The notes below the pieces were generated by a model. That model made no database searches. It was not told where the DNA came from and saw only the letters and a program-made list of their open reading frames with translations. A stretch of DNA of 64,000 nt from Chrysogorgia sp. JL179-B06 (lineage: Eukaryota > Cnidaria > Anthozoa > Scleralcyonacea > Chrysogorgiidae): positions 822,501-886,500 of the forward strand of contig JAYKKM010000011.1 of NCBI GenBank assembly GCA_035772405.1, given 5' to 3'. A program made the translations under genes and the position numbers. How positions within the stretch are numbered: the stretch's first letter is position 1; the number at the start of each line of letters is the position of its first letter. Below, one piece after another: positions 35,940-46,739 of the stretch.

Positions 35940-35994
35940 AATGCCCCGCTATGTCCCGGCCGGGGGAGTGCGGGGGTTTATATTGACTGGTGCA
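35940..35994. repeat. Terminal inverted repeat, right
   Basis: Perfect reverse complement of 28143-28197. It ends TATTGACTGGTGCA and is followed by the TTA target duplication. The adjacent subterminal DNA contains further AAATGCCCCGGTC-type motifs, candidate transposase-binding sites (inference). Confidence 0.93.
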
Positions 35995-36071
35995 TTAGTC
36001 GCTTAGTAATTTAGAAGTGAAATATTATCGTCATTCGTATGAAGTTTTAGCTGTATTTGTTCTCGCGAACA
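35995..36071 (+). repeat. BEL 5' LTR, second part
   Basis: Continues the 5' LTR after the nested transposon and ends TCTCGCGAACA. It matches the end of the 3' LTR at 42048-42123 with two differences. Confidence 0.9.
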
Positions 36072-36075
36072 AAAT

Positions 36076-36090
36076 TGGTAGCAGGAAATG
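36076..36090 (+). promoter_or_regulatory. Primer-binding site of the BEL element
   Basis: TGGTAGCAGGAAATG starts four bases after the LTR end. TGG pairs with the CCA end of a tRNA, as expected for priming of minus-strand DNA. I did not identify the tRNA. Confidence 0.6.
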
Positions 36091-36119
36091 GTTTACATTT
36101 GAAGAAGGAAGTGTGAATC

Positions 36120-37860
36120 ATGTCGAAGGACACAGACGAATTGGATATCGATCGTGAGTCGGAGACAGGAGAAGAGTCACTGGCCATGACGAAATTCGCC
36201 TCTCAAATAGAACGGTTAAAGAAAGAGAAGCGAGTGAAGAAGATGCAGCTTACAAAGCTCTACACAAGCCTTGTTCGCTTGATGGCAGACGGAGAGAGAT
36301 GCCGGGAGGCTATACTAGAGACTTTGGAGACTTTCGAAGCGAAAAAGTACGAAATTTTAGATATAATCGAGGAGCTTATTGCAACATACCGGCAAACCGG
36401 GGAGGACCAAAGGGCTGTTAAAACCGAAGATGAACTTGATGTCGTTAGCACTGGTGCGGACAAAGATATGGCGTCGGTGAAAGCTTATTTATCAACTATG
36501 CTTCAAAAGCCTTCCGCATCTGAATCGGAGTTATTGGGCACAGTTAAACGAAGTCAAGAATGGCGAGCTAGAATCGAGAAAGCTGACATTTATATGGACA
36601 ATATCGAGAACAGTCAAGGCGACGGGGCTCGCAAGGGGCTTGGCAAGAATGCAAGACACGAAGACAAGATTTCCCGAGACGATTTCAAAGATGATGATTT
36701 GATTGGTCATTCATTATTTCAAAGAGATAAATCTACCTGGCAGTCACCAGTCAATAATAACAATAAGTCTATTAAATCAGGGTCGTACGGTGGAATTGAC
36801 CGAAAGCTGCAGTCAATACATATACCGAGAGAAAACCAAATGGGGACAAAACCAAATTTGAATATTTCTGGGCGGCATTTTCAACGATGGTCGACGACAC
36901 TGACGAACATGCAAAATACAAGATGATTCGACTGAAATCGTGCCTCGAAGGAAAGGCCGAAGAAGCGATAGTCAAGTTGGGATTTTCAGAAGTAGCTTAT
37001 GAGGAGGCGAAGAACACCTTGAAGCGAAAGTTTGGTGGTGATCGTCGTCAAGCCCAGAACTATCTAGATGAACTGAGAAATATGGTGCCATTACGAGAGC
37101 GAGATCTCGAAGATGTTGAGAAGTTTACAGATCATTTGGCCAGCACTGTGGTCATGCTTAAGGAACAACATCGTTGGAGCGACTTGAAACCAAATAGCAT
37201 GTTATATACGTTGGTAATAGAGAAAATTCCTAAACCGATGCTCTCTATTTATTTTCGCTGGTCGCAAGAAAATCATCGCGATGAATCGTTGGAAATGTTA
37301 CGTGATTGGATGATCGACGAAACAGAGTACCGTGTTCGTGCCCAGGAAAGCAGAGAAGGCCTAGCATCGTTCAACCAGAGGAGGCCTTACGAAAAGAAGA
37401 CACAACGCAGTTACGCCACGATGCAGGGAAACGAAAGAAGTCGATTTGAGAATCGCGTGTGGGATTGCTTCAAATTTACGAAAGATTGGACTGTGGATCA
37501 GCGATGGAAATTGGCCAAAGATAAACAATTATGTTTTCGTTGCCTCTCTGGTAATCATCATGGCAAAGATTGCTATAGTTCGAAAGAATGTGGGATTGAT
37601 GGCTGTAAGAATACTCACCACAAGCTACTTCACAGACCGTTCAATTTGAAGTTAAACAAGAACGACCGAAAGGAAGCCAGTACGAAGGCCGCCGAACGAT
37701 CGCTCAAAGTTGTGCCAGATTCCACAACCGTAGGTGAACAGAAATCAGATCACGACGTAGTATCGGATCAGTGCTCTTATACGACAACTTTAGCATCAGC
37801 CGAAATGTCCGAAGAATCGTTATCCTTTCGAACAGTGCCTGTTTGGATCAAAGCAAATGG
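36120..37860 (+). pseudogene. BEL/Pao gag region
   Basis: ATG at 36120 opens a charged, coiled-coil-like N-terminal segment. A change of frame near 36890 leads into the capsid-like DUF1759-type region (helical, 36887-37400), followed by Cys/His knuckles near 37530-37630 (CFRCLSGNHHGKDC and a second Cys-rich unit). This order is standard for BEL/Pao gag. The frame change means the polyprotein is not continuous here. Read with the pol segments that follow, the copy is non-autonomous. Confidence 0.8.
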
Positions 37861-38522
37861 CAGTCAACGCCGTTCTCGATGACGCAAGTAGTGCATCCTA
37901 CATGAATGAGGAAGTTGCTGGCGTTCTTGGTTTATCGGTTCCATATGAACCAGTGACTGTTCAAGTTTTAAATGATAGCGTTGAGACGTTCGATTCAATG
38001 CCAGTTGAGGTGATATTGGAAAGTTGTGACGGTGGTGTGAAAGTTCCGTTTAGTGCCTTCACTTGTCCACACCAGATTACCGGAAAGTATCGAATAGTAG
38101 ATTGGAGAAACCATCAAGCCCGCTGGTCTCATTTACAAGTGTGCAATTTTCCCGAAGCCGCGACGGATTCGGTAGTTGACGTGCTGATTGGGCAAGACCA
38201 TATCGACCTACATTATTCCCGCTGTGATGTTAAAGGTCAGCCTGGTGAACCAATGGCACGACTTGGACCGTTGGGGTGGTCCTGTATTGGTCGTTTGAAC
38301 AAGAAAGACAGTTGTTCAATTCCTAGAACGAATTTGGCCTTCACTTTCTTTACAAGACCAAAAATATTCGATGAGATTAATCATTCATTGAAGAGATTCT
38401 GGGAAGTGGATTCCATGGGAACGATACCGCAAACGAAAGTTATGACAAATGAAGAGAAGCTCGCATTAAACAAAGTTCGACGATCACTAGAGAACGATAT
38501 CAAGTGGCTGTACCGTGGCTGA
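37857..38522 (+). pseudogene. BEL/Pao protease region
   Basis: The aspartic protease-like motif LDDASSASYM lies near 37869-37898, followed by hydrophobic strands and VDVLIGQDH (~38176-38205), the second conserved block of retroelement proteases. The frame is separate from gag (shift near 37860) and from reverse transcriptase (shift near 38495). In working elements this protease cuts the polyprotein. Confidence 0.75.
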
Positions 38523-40063
38523 AAGATCATCCTACGTTAGAAAACAACTATGAAATGGCGGTTAGTCGGTTAGAGAATACAGAGAAAAGATTGTTGCGAC
38601 AGAAGGCTATTGGAGAAGCCTACGAAACAACTATTCAAGCCTATGAGCAGAAAGGATACATCCGTAAAGTGGATCAATCGAAAGCAACGAAGCCTGATGG
38701 AAAGGTGTGGTACCTTCCGCACTTTCCAGTGATCCGTCCAGATAAGGCGACAACAAAAACACGGATCGTCTTCGACGCGAGTGCTAAATATCGAGGAACT
38801 TCTCTAAACGATGAGATTCTACCTGGTCCCAAACTGCAGAACAGTTTGTTCAATGTCCTTATGCGTTTTCGCCGTTATCAAGTAGCCGTAGTATGTGATA
38901 TAAAAGAAATGTATTTGCAGATCCGAATTCCGGTTCAGGATCGTTCATATTTCCGATTCCTGTGGAGAAACTTAGAGCCAGAACGTGAACCAGACGTATA
39001 CGAGTTCGAGAGAATTGTCTTCGGCGATGCATCCGCTCCATTTCGTGCCCAGTTTGTATCACAAGAAAACGCAGAGATCTACAAGAAGGAGTTTCCACTT
39101 GCCGCCGCGACTATTAAAGAATCCACCTACATGGACGACTCGTTGGACTCAGTTAAGACCAACGAAATTGCGATCGAATTGCATCGACAACTAATCGACC
39201 TTTTGGGAAAAGCAGGAATGGAACCTCGAAAGTGGTTGTCGAATTCTCCAGTCGTGCTTGCAGTTATTCCGAAAGAACATCGCGCCGCTGAAATCGACCT
39301 GGACCGACACAGTCTTCCGGTGACCAAGACATTGGGTGTCCTGTGGCTGGCGTCAGAAGATGTCTTTTCCTTCCAAGTTGTAAATCGACCAGTGGAAACA
39401 CCTTTGACAAAGAGAACAATCTTGAGCAAGGTATTGACAATCTTTGATCCGTTGGGATTCCTTTCTCCCTTCATCGTTCGTGCGAAGATTCTTCTCCAAG
39501 AGTTATGGTCCAAGGGATTAGATTGGGACGATTCAATTGATGCAGATGTTAATAATCGTGTAAAAGAATGGTTCGAAGAGCTCGTCGTAATCCAAACCAT
39601 AACAATACCTCGATGCCTGCAGAATTCACCTAATGTGAAGTCAACGATGCTTCTTACCTTTGTCGACGCCTCGAATGACGCTTATGGAGCAGTTAGTTAT
39701 TTTCGAACTGACCTCGAAGATGGAACTGTTCGTGTGGTCATCATTGCTTCAAAAACGCGAGTATCTCCTCTTGCACCAATGAGTATCCCTCGGCTCGAGC
39801 TGATGGCGGCTGTATTAGGACTTCACCTAACAACGTCTATTGCAACCTCGTTGGGTATGTCAGTGTCGCAAGCAAGATTTTGGAGTGATAGTATGAACGT
39901 CCTCTACTGGATTCGTGGAAAAGGAAGACAGTTCCGTCCATTCGTAGCTAATAGAATTGGAGTGATTCAAAGTCATACGGACCCCGAACAGTGGCAGCAC
40001 ATTGATACTAAAGAAAACCCTGCAGACATGTGTGTTCCCGAGGAGTTGGAGCCCGAGAATTGA
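38504..40063 (+). pseudogene. BEL/Pao reverse transcriptase and RNase H
   Basis: One open frame of ~520 codons. Reverse transcriptase blocks include TRIVFDASAKYRGTSLND near 38760, VVCDIKEMYLQI near 38890 and the catalytic YMDD at about 39127-39138. RNase H follows, with TFVDASNDAYGA near 39659, IPRLELMAA near 39784 and FWSDSMNVLYWI near 39880, supplying the acidic active-site residues. The best preserved part of the element. It would copy genomic RNA to DNA in cytoplasmic particles. Frames break at both ends. Confidence 0.9.
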
Positions 40064-41705
40064 GCAAGAGTGAATTGTGGTGGTATGGTCCGAAATTTCT
40101 AAAGATGAAAGAGTTGGAATGGCCACGAAGTATAATTGAAAAGGGAAACGACGTTCCTACCGAAGTGAAGAAAACCTACATATCATCTCAATCACCACGG
40201 CCATCGAAAGTACGGTCCAGTAGCGACACCTGGAAACTTGAACCAACGAAGTGGTCAAATTGGACGCAGCTAACCCACGTTCTTGCCTGGGTTCTAAGAT
40301 TCGTGAACAACTCTCGAAGCCATAGTGAAAATCGGCAAGTCGGTTCACTAACGCCTGACGAAGTGGAAGAAGCCCAGCGAAGTTGTATTCGAGATGCTCA
40401 AGGAAATGCATTCACTGAAGAGTTTGTAGCAATTCGTGAAAGCAAATCACTTCCACAAAAAAGTCGACTCTTGAAGCTGATGCCGAAGATCGATGACGAT
40501 GGACTGCTACGATGTGACGGTCGGCTGAGTTACGCGGAATTTTTACCTTACGACGTCAGATTTTCAATTATTCTGCCAAGAGGAAGTTGGATAACGAAGT
40601 TAATCGTAAAGCACTACCACGAAATCGGTAAGCACATTACAGGAACTAATCATACGCTTGGAAACGTGTCAACGAAATTCTGGATTGTTGCCGCCCGAGA
40701 AGAAATTCGCGAATGGGAAAATCAATGCAACGAATGCAAAAGCTGCCTCACAAGTGATGGCTCCGATGCCGATGACGCGGTTTCGTTTGCCTCTGAAAGC
40801 ATTTGCTCGAATTTCGGTAGATTTTGGTGGTCCCTTTATCACCGTGCAACGAAGAGGAAAACGAAGAGAGAAGCGTTGGTTATGCCTATTTACGTGTTTC
40901 CTCAGCCGAGCAGTGCACCTGGAGATGGCCTATGGCTTGGACACGGACAGTTTTATGAGGTGCCTAACCAGAATGACGAGCCGTAGGGGATATCCACAAG
41001 AAATTATCAGTGATTGTGGTACGAATTTTGTTGGTGCAGCTCGGGAACTACGGGAATTGGTAGATCAACTCGACAAAACCAAAATCCAAGGGCAGACTGT
41101 CGATCAAGGGATCAAATGGCGATTTAATCCACCGTTGGCGCCGCACTTTGGTGGAGTCCACGAAGTTATGATTAAAGCCGCAAAGAAAGCAATCTATACC
41201 ATTCTTAGCAACGCAGATGTAAACGACGAAGAGTTGATGACGGTGTTTCTCGGAGCAGAAGCTTTATTGAACTCCCGTCCACAGCTTACTTACCAAACCT
41301 CCAATCCAAAAGACGAAACACCTCTCACGCCAAATCACTTCCTCCATGGGCAGTCTGGTGGTAAAAGTGCCCCTGAATCTGTGGACTCAGTCGAGTTTAA
41401 TCCAAGACAACGATGGAGGCGAGTCCAAGAATTGATTTCACATTTCTGGAAGAGATGAATGAAAGAGTGCATGGTTACCACTACTCAACGTTCGAGCAAA
41501 GTGGACAATCAAGAATCGTGACCTAGAAGTCGGAGATCTTGTACTTGCTATTTCTCCTGATCAACCACGAGGACATTGGCCGTTAGGACGTATTGTTGAA
41601 GTATTCCCTGGTAAGGATAATCATGTGCGAGTGGCAAAGGTTCAGGTTGGAAATAAGACGATGGTGAGATCGATAACGAAGTTGGCACCGCTAAAAATCG
41701 ATTAA
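40030..41705 (+). pseudogene. BEL/Pao integrase and C-terminal tail
   Basis: The frame at 40030-40986 holds the N-terminal part, including an HHCC-type zinc-binding segment near 40609-40745 (HYHEIGKHITGTNH...CNEC). A shift near 40740 leads to the core at 40755-41458, with DFGG (first Asp, ~40831), ISDCGTNFVGAA (second Asp, ~41010) and HFGGVHEVMIKAA (Glu-containing block, ~41146). TGA at 41456-41458 breaks the frame. The BEL-specific C-terminal tail continues in another frame to TAA 41703-41705. Inactivated. Confidence 0.85.
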
Positions 41706-41751
41706 TTGGAGCTGTACGTGTATGTATGAACTTGTCAGTCTAAAGCCTGTC

Positions 41752-41764
41752 AAGGAGGGGAGAA
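41752..41764 (+). promoter_or_regulatory. Polypurine tract
   Basis: AAGGAGGGGAGAA abuts the 3' LTR start TGTTTAG; the expected plus-strand DNA primer of an LTR element. Confidence 0.8.
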
Positions 41765-42123
41765 TGTTTAGAAGGAACTAATGAATACGTTTTAGTATTG
41801 CATGTTTATCATGTTATTATATTTAGAAACTTTAATCGTTTAGACCGAACTTTATTATACATTATTTAGACTGAACTTTGGACCGAATTATAATCGAACG
41901 TTATAAACTGTTCTAGCGGAACGAATCGAGCGCTATTAGTATTGTTATTAAATAGTTGTATCGCGTGTTTAACAGATTAGCATTATGCAAAGATAGACAA
42001 AGACTATAAAAAGCCGTAAAGTAATTGTAAACAAGTTAGTTAGTCGTCAGTCGCTTAGTAATTTAGAAGTGAAATATTATCGACATTCGTATGAAGTTTT
42101 AGCTGTATTTGTTCTCGCAAACA
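41765..42123 (+). repeat. BEL 3' LTR
   Basis: A 359-bp TG...CA repeat matching both parts of the 5' LTR. It has a ~38-bp segment (near 41884-41921) not in the 5' copy. The sequence after it is LINE coding DNA, not the interrupted integrase gene. Confidence 0.9.
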
Positions 42124-43025
42124 CATGCTGTTTCATTTATATGCCGACGACACCCAACTCTACGTATCCTTCTCTTGCAATGACGATCTTTACCTCAAAC
42201 GCACTATGATGAACATTGAGAATTGTTTATCAGATATTAACAATTGGATGACTTTGAACAAACTCAAATTAAATAAGGAAAAAACTGAATTACTCTACTT
42301 CTATTCCAAGCATAGCCCCCAAAAGACCTTTACTCCACTCCGATTTGGACCAGACCTCATTCAACCATCTAATTCCGCGAGAAGTATTGGCGTTATTTTT
42401 TTTTTAACACCATGTCGATGTATGCCCATGTAAACTCTGTTTGTAAAACTGCCTTCTACCATCTTCGTAATATCGCTCGCATAAGAAAATTCCTATCTAT
42501 AAAGACCACCAAAACCTTAATCCATGCATTCGTCACAGCAATTCTCTCCTATACGGCCTTCCAAAAAATCTTATTAAAAAACTCCAATCTGTACAACATG
42601 CTGCTGCCCGTCTTATCACTTTTTCGTGCAAACGTGATCACATTACTCCTATCTTTATGGATCTTCATTGGCTACCAGTTGCAGAACGTATCAAGTTTAA
42701 AATCCTCATTCTTACATTCAAATCTCAGACCTGATTACACGCTATATTCCACGAAAAACTCTCCGCTCTTCATCCGAAATTCTTCTCAACCGTGTCAATT
42801 TTAATCTACTCTCTTATGGCCATCTATCCTTCTCCGTTGCCGCTCCTAAACTCTGGAACACTTTACCTAGAAGCATCAGATCTTTCCCAAGTCTTTTTTA
42901 TTTTTAAATCCAAAATCAAAACATCTATTTAAGTCTGTCTTTAATTAGTTTTTGAGTTTCTGTAAAGCGCCTAGAGCAGACCTGGATAGGCGCTATATAA
43001 ATAAATATTATTATTATTATTATAA
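42124..43025 (+). mobile_element. CR1/L2-type LINE 3' fragment
   Basis: It starts inside the reverse transcriptase palm with FHLYADDTQLYVS near 42130-42168, then C-terminal sequence to ~42800 in two or three frames. The 3' end has a short hairpin (GCGCCTAGAGCAG with TAGGCGC) and an (ATT)n tail at ~43005-43022, typical of CR1/L2 elements. It is 5'-truncated and begins immediately at the BEL LTR edge. Confidence 0.8.
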
Positions 43026-43045
43026 ATTAATACAGAAGCCCAGAA

Positions 43046-43165
43046 GTGCAGCGCACAAATATATTTTGAAACGTACAAATATATTTAAAAACGCACAAAT
43101 ATATTCAAAACTTAAATATTTTCGAAACGCAGAAATAAATGTTGAAACACATAAATGTCTGGCAG
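43046..43165. repeat. ~20-bp diverged tandem repeat
   Basis: About six imperfect units of the form CGCACAAATATATTTTGAAA run across this stretch. They have no coding meaning. Confidence 0.7.
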
Positions 43166-43334
43166 CCATGTTTTGGTCAAGTTGTGGTACGTGTATGCAA
43201 ATAAGCTTCAAGTTTTACCCGTCTTGCAGAAAAGGAAAGGTCGAAGATAAAGGCGAGCATAGCAGGAATGCAGCATCATCCTCGAATCAGAGTAAAGAGT
43301 AAAAAACAGCCGGCCAAATCGTCATTTAAAGAAT

Positions 43335-43790
43335 TTGAGCAAGAAAAATCAAGAGAGGGCCTCGAATTTTAGACCGTCGTTGAATGCGCGTGTTGCGGAC
43401 ATCACGAATAAGCAAGAGGTTTACATTGGGATTATGGAATTGAACGAGGAAGCGGTGGGGATCCCCTTAAGAGGCAAAAGCTTGCCACTGAAGATCGCGA
43501 AAGAGGTCGACTACGATACCCTATTGGCATCGGCGCTGAGAAAACGTCGACTGTGAACGCGCATACAAGCTGGTATATCCAGATGGGCAATCCGCTCAAA
43601 CCATCCCAGATTATTTCGAACTTTTTACGCTGGTCAAGTATAAGCAAGGGCTTGGAAAAAGGTAGGCTAAGACTGTACTTGTGCCCACTTTTTCCTACGT
43701 CTAACAGTGCAAAGGTGGATGATGAGCAATGCAGTGATACTAACAGTGATGGAAGTGTTGGTTTACCCCTAGGATTAGATAGATGGATAG
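43335..43790 (+). pseudogene. Possible exon of a G2E3-like cnidarian gene, decayed
   Basis: The first frame, to 43554, encodes FRPSLNARV...VYIGIM and GIPLRGKSLPLKIAKEVDYD. Sequence in other frames near 43560-43720 contains a HTSWYIQMGN-type and a Tyr-Leu-Cys-Pro-Leu (LYLCPLFP) end. This looks like a small ubiquitin-like N-terminal module I associate with cnidarian G2E3-like proteins. At least two frame changes break it. The identification is tentative. Confidence 0.3.
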
Positions 43791-43918
43791 TTTAATACAA
43801 AACAAATGCAGCCCAAAAGGCTGAATTACATATTCGTTAATTATGAGATATAAAAATATAAATTTGGACATATATATACATGGATAAAATACTATAAAAT
43901 ACACTATACTATAAGTCT

Positions 43919-44815
43919 CTATTGTTTCACATTTCTTTTAAGGCTTGATGTAATGATAAATGTTTTCTTAAAACGTTCTGTCTTCCACTTTGGTATGGAG
44001 AAGGATCTGTTGCGTCTTAGAGAATATGCAGGGTTGTTCTTCGGAGGGAGAAGCTTTTTCAGGCGATTGTCCTTGTCTTTTACAATGGAATCAAAAACCT
44101 TTTCACAGATGGATTCGTTATAGCTTGCAATCGTCGGGATTCCAAGGAGACCCAGAGCATCATTGTATGCCACACTAGGACAAATAATAGGAAAAGCTCG
44201 TTTCTGAATGCATTGCAGTTCGAGTTTCAGAAACGCTGGCAGAGCGTAGTTAAAGACAGGTACCACATCAGTTAAGATAGATCTGACACATGTAGTGTGC
44301 AACACGGTTGGCTATAAGTGCAGTGCTTTCTTTGCCTTTGGGAACGATCTCAGATATTGTTGTGTCGTCAACATATTTCCATAGATGGCCATTTAAAGTG
44401 CTAATCTCCAAGTAATTAATCAAAATGAGAAATAACCAAGGTCCCAGTTTTGTTCCCTGGGGCACCCCTGATGGCTTTGAGCCCCACTAAGGAAAAACAC
44501 CTGTTAGAAAACTTGACTCGCTGAGAGCGGTCGGACAGAAAGTCAATGATCCAGTTGATAATGGCGTTTGGCAAGTCCAGTTTACAAAGTTTATCTAGGA
44601 GAATTGAATGGTCTATCAAATCAAATGCTTTTCGACAATCGAAAAGGATAACCCTTGCCGTTGCACCGTTTCCATCTGTCTCCTTGGCCCAAATATGAAC
44701 CATGTGTATTAAAGCCTGAGTAGTAGAGGACTTTGGAACCGCGCCATATTGATTTGGATCAAGAATCTTGAGAACCGCCGGCTTCACATATTCAACTACA
44801 ACGCATTCCTGCAAC
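43919..44815 (-). mobile_element. Non-LTR retrotransposon fragment with internal deletion
   Basis: On the minus strand, 44815-44480 encodes the reverse transcriptase block YGAVPKSSTTQALIHM and VILFDCRKAFDLIDHS. 44465-44300 encodes the PQGTKLGPWLF block and the catalytic YVDDTT near 44355-44372. Near 44290 the sequence jumps straight to a C-terminal region (ALPAFLKLELQCIQKRA..., to 43919), so the thumb part that normally lies between is missing. No endonuclease is present. It is a different lineage from the two YADD LINEs in the window. Confidence 0.75.
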
Positions 44816-45088
44816 TTTCGATAAACATGAAGTTAGAGAGATGCTTCTGTAAGTCGTTTACAGGGATTAAAGCCATGAGACCAACAGAAACCCATCACCA
44901 ACAGTGTATCCAGAGCATAATAATGAAGACTCATTCTATTCAACTGATTTCCTGTAAGTGCATTTACCGTAATTTCTCTATTAAGGGGATTATATTTTTC
45001 AAACTTGTTTGAGGAGGGCTTAATAGAGAGAGGGGGTCTTAATTATTTTCTGCTTCCAAAAAGGGGGCTTATTAGAGCAGGGGTTTAA
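44816..45088. repeat. Repeat remnant interrupted by the TTAA element
   Basis: ACCGTAATTTCTCTATTAAGG and GGGGGCTTATTAGAGCAGGG words (44966-45083) continue at 46256-46450 (AGAGCAGGAGGCTTAAG, GAGGGGGCTATAGAGGG). One dispersed repeat has been split by the following insertion. No gene. Confidence 0.55.
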
Positions 45089-46251
45089 ACACGGAGCGAT
45101 TGCATAAAAGGGAGACGTCCCCCTGCTTACGCACAACAATTTGAAATGGCAACTGTCAAGTCGGCAACGAACTGCATGGATTATCCTTCATTCAGGATTT
45201 GTTCACCCTCAATTATCTATATGAATTAAAAAGCACTAGTGTCTTTATTATATATGGCCAAAACATAAAGCCTTTTTGCAAGTCAATACAATAAAAGTTT
45301 AGAACTTTAGCAGTATTTGTCTGGCTTTTCACCAGACATTTGCTGGGTTCCCTATTTTCACTGTCTAGCATCGTGCAAAAACAAAGTTGTTTGTCTCGTC
45401 AATTCGTCGTTGGGAAATAATGTTTAGAATATTATTTGTGTTAAAACGGTCTTACAATTACAAGTGTGGATATATGAATAAAAAAGCGAAGGATACATAT
45501 ATCGTGATAATCTGCATTCAACAACAACGGTGAACCTAGTTTTTTGGGGGAATTGAATACATCTCTTTTTTGTTGCTCCCTGTGATTTCTATTTCAATTA
45601 TTGTTCGCTAAGTTTTTGCAATAATTTATACTGATTCTTGATGAAAATATTACCCAAACTAAATGACTGGAAGTTGAATATTCATGATCGACTTTTCTGG
45701 CTGCATTTCGTTGCATGTGGTAAAGTTCACGAGGTCTTTTACTGCTTGTTTTTAACTTACCCAACAGTCTTGTTGATGGTCTATGGTTATTTATATAAAT
45801 AAAGTTTGTTTCCAAAATCTTTCGTCACCAAACTGTTTTTTGCTTCTGGTGTAATTGACATTTTTCCGCACGTATGGACATTCGTCTAAAACATGTTTCC
45901 ATTTTCAAATAACATTTTAGAAAATATAACACAAAGACCACCTATATTGTCACACATGGTCTGTGTCCATAGACTCATAGAGTTCGAAAGCTTAGCCTAT
46001 ACGGTATATTACGGGATGTTTTTGTAATTGTGTTTTGCTGTGTGTTATCCCATATTTTCCAGTCTTTTTTCGCCTTATTGAAAGAGTAATGATGTATTAC
46101 ATTCAAATGACAAATTCGATGTTTAAACAAGGGGCAAGTCCAATTTAATATTAAAACAAGTAAACAAGCCTTCCACTCTTCAGTCAAAGTGTGCACCGGA
46201 AGTAATATTAGTCGTGTGGGCACCTCAGCCTTTTATGTGATCGCTCCGTGT
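45089..46251. mobile_element. 1.16-kb TTAA-flanked non-autonomous DNA transposon
   Basis: The ends are ACACGGAGCGATTGCATAAAAG at left and, as reverse complement, ACACGGAGCGATCACATAAAAG at right. TTAA flanks both sides (45085-45088 and 46252-46255). TTAA duplications are used by piggyBac and Kolobok elements. No transposase frame is present. The longest minus-strand frame (45815-45594) is not recognised. Confidence 0.75.
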
Positions 46252-46739
46252 TTAAAAGAGCAGGAGGCTTAAGAAAATCAAGAAATTACAGTATGTATGA
46301 CTCATTTAGGCCACGAAGATGGGGGAGGCCTATTTAATTTTTCAAAGTTTCTAAAAACAAACTCTGCTGGAGTTTATAATATTTAATTATTTAAACACAC
46401 AATGCTAAATGTACAGTTATGAGGGGGCTATAGAGGGGGTTTATTATAAGGACTAAGTTGAGGGAGGGGCTTGATAGGGATGTGTGTATGTGTGTGTATA
46501 TGTTTGTATATGTATAATACTAATCTATTTGTGAATTACTGTACATGACTTTTATACATGTACATTCATATGAATTTTGGCATGGCCAAATTAGGGGTTT
46601 ATGAAAAAATCCAAAAATGTGTAACTTGGTTAAACCCAGGGAATTTCAGCAACTCTTGCCACACATGCTATAGTATGTATCATCAGCTGCTGTTTCTATA
46701 TGTCCATTATACCACGTTACTGCACTATTAATAAATAAC

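Larger units (their letters stand above)
28143..35994 (-). mobile_element. 7.85-kb DNA transposon with PHD-finger transposase
   Basis: Perfect inverted repeats of 55 bp (starting TGCACCAGTCAATATAAACC, then very GC-rich) lie at 28143-28197 and 35940-35994. TTA flanks both sides (28140-28142; 35995-35997). Comparison with the BEL 3' LTR gives the empty site TCG-TTA-GTCGC, so TTA is a 3-bp target duplication. Subterminal regions carry scattered CCCCGGT and ATGCCCCG motifs on both sides. One 8-exon minus-strand gene fills the element. Three-bp duplications are known for PIF/Harbinger, CACTA and Academ elements. The protein does not obviously match any of these in my reading, so the superfamily is left open. 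Confidence 0.92.
27885..42123 (+). mobile_element. BEL/Pao LTR retrotransposon, carrying a nested DNA transposon
   Basis: LTRs beginning TGTTTAGAA and ending in ACA flank gag and pol. After the 5' LTR is a primer-binding-like TGGTAGCAGG (36076). A polypurine tract lies just before the 3' LTR (41752-41764). The pol order protease, reverse transcriptase, RNase H, integrase and the C-terminal BEL-type tail fit BEL/Pao. No envelope gene is visible. A 7.85-kb DNA transposon splits the 5' LTR. The flanking five bases differ (GATAT left, CATGC right), so no target duplication is seen. Frames are shifted at several points. Confidence 0.9.

Noticed and set aside
27885..42123. Endogenous retrovirus with envelope
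   Set aside because: The coding order and C-terminal tail are BEL/Pao, and no envelope-like frame lies between the integrase tail and the 3' LTR.
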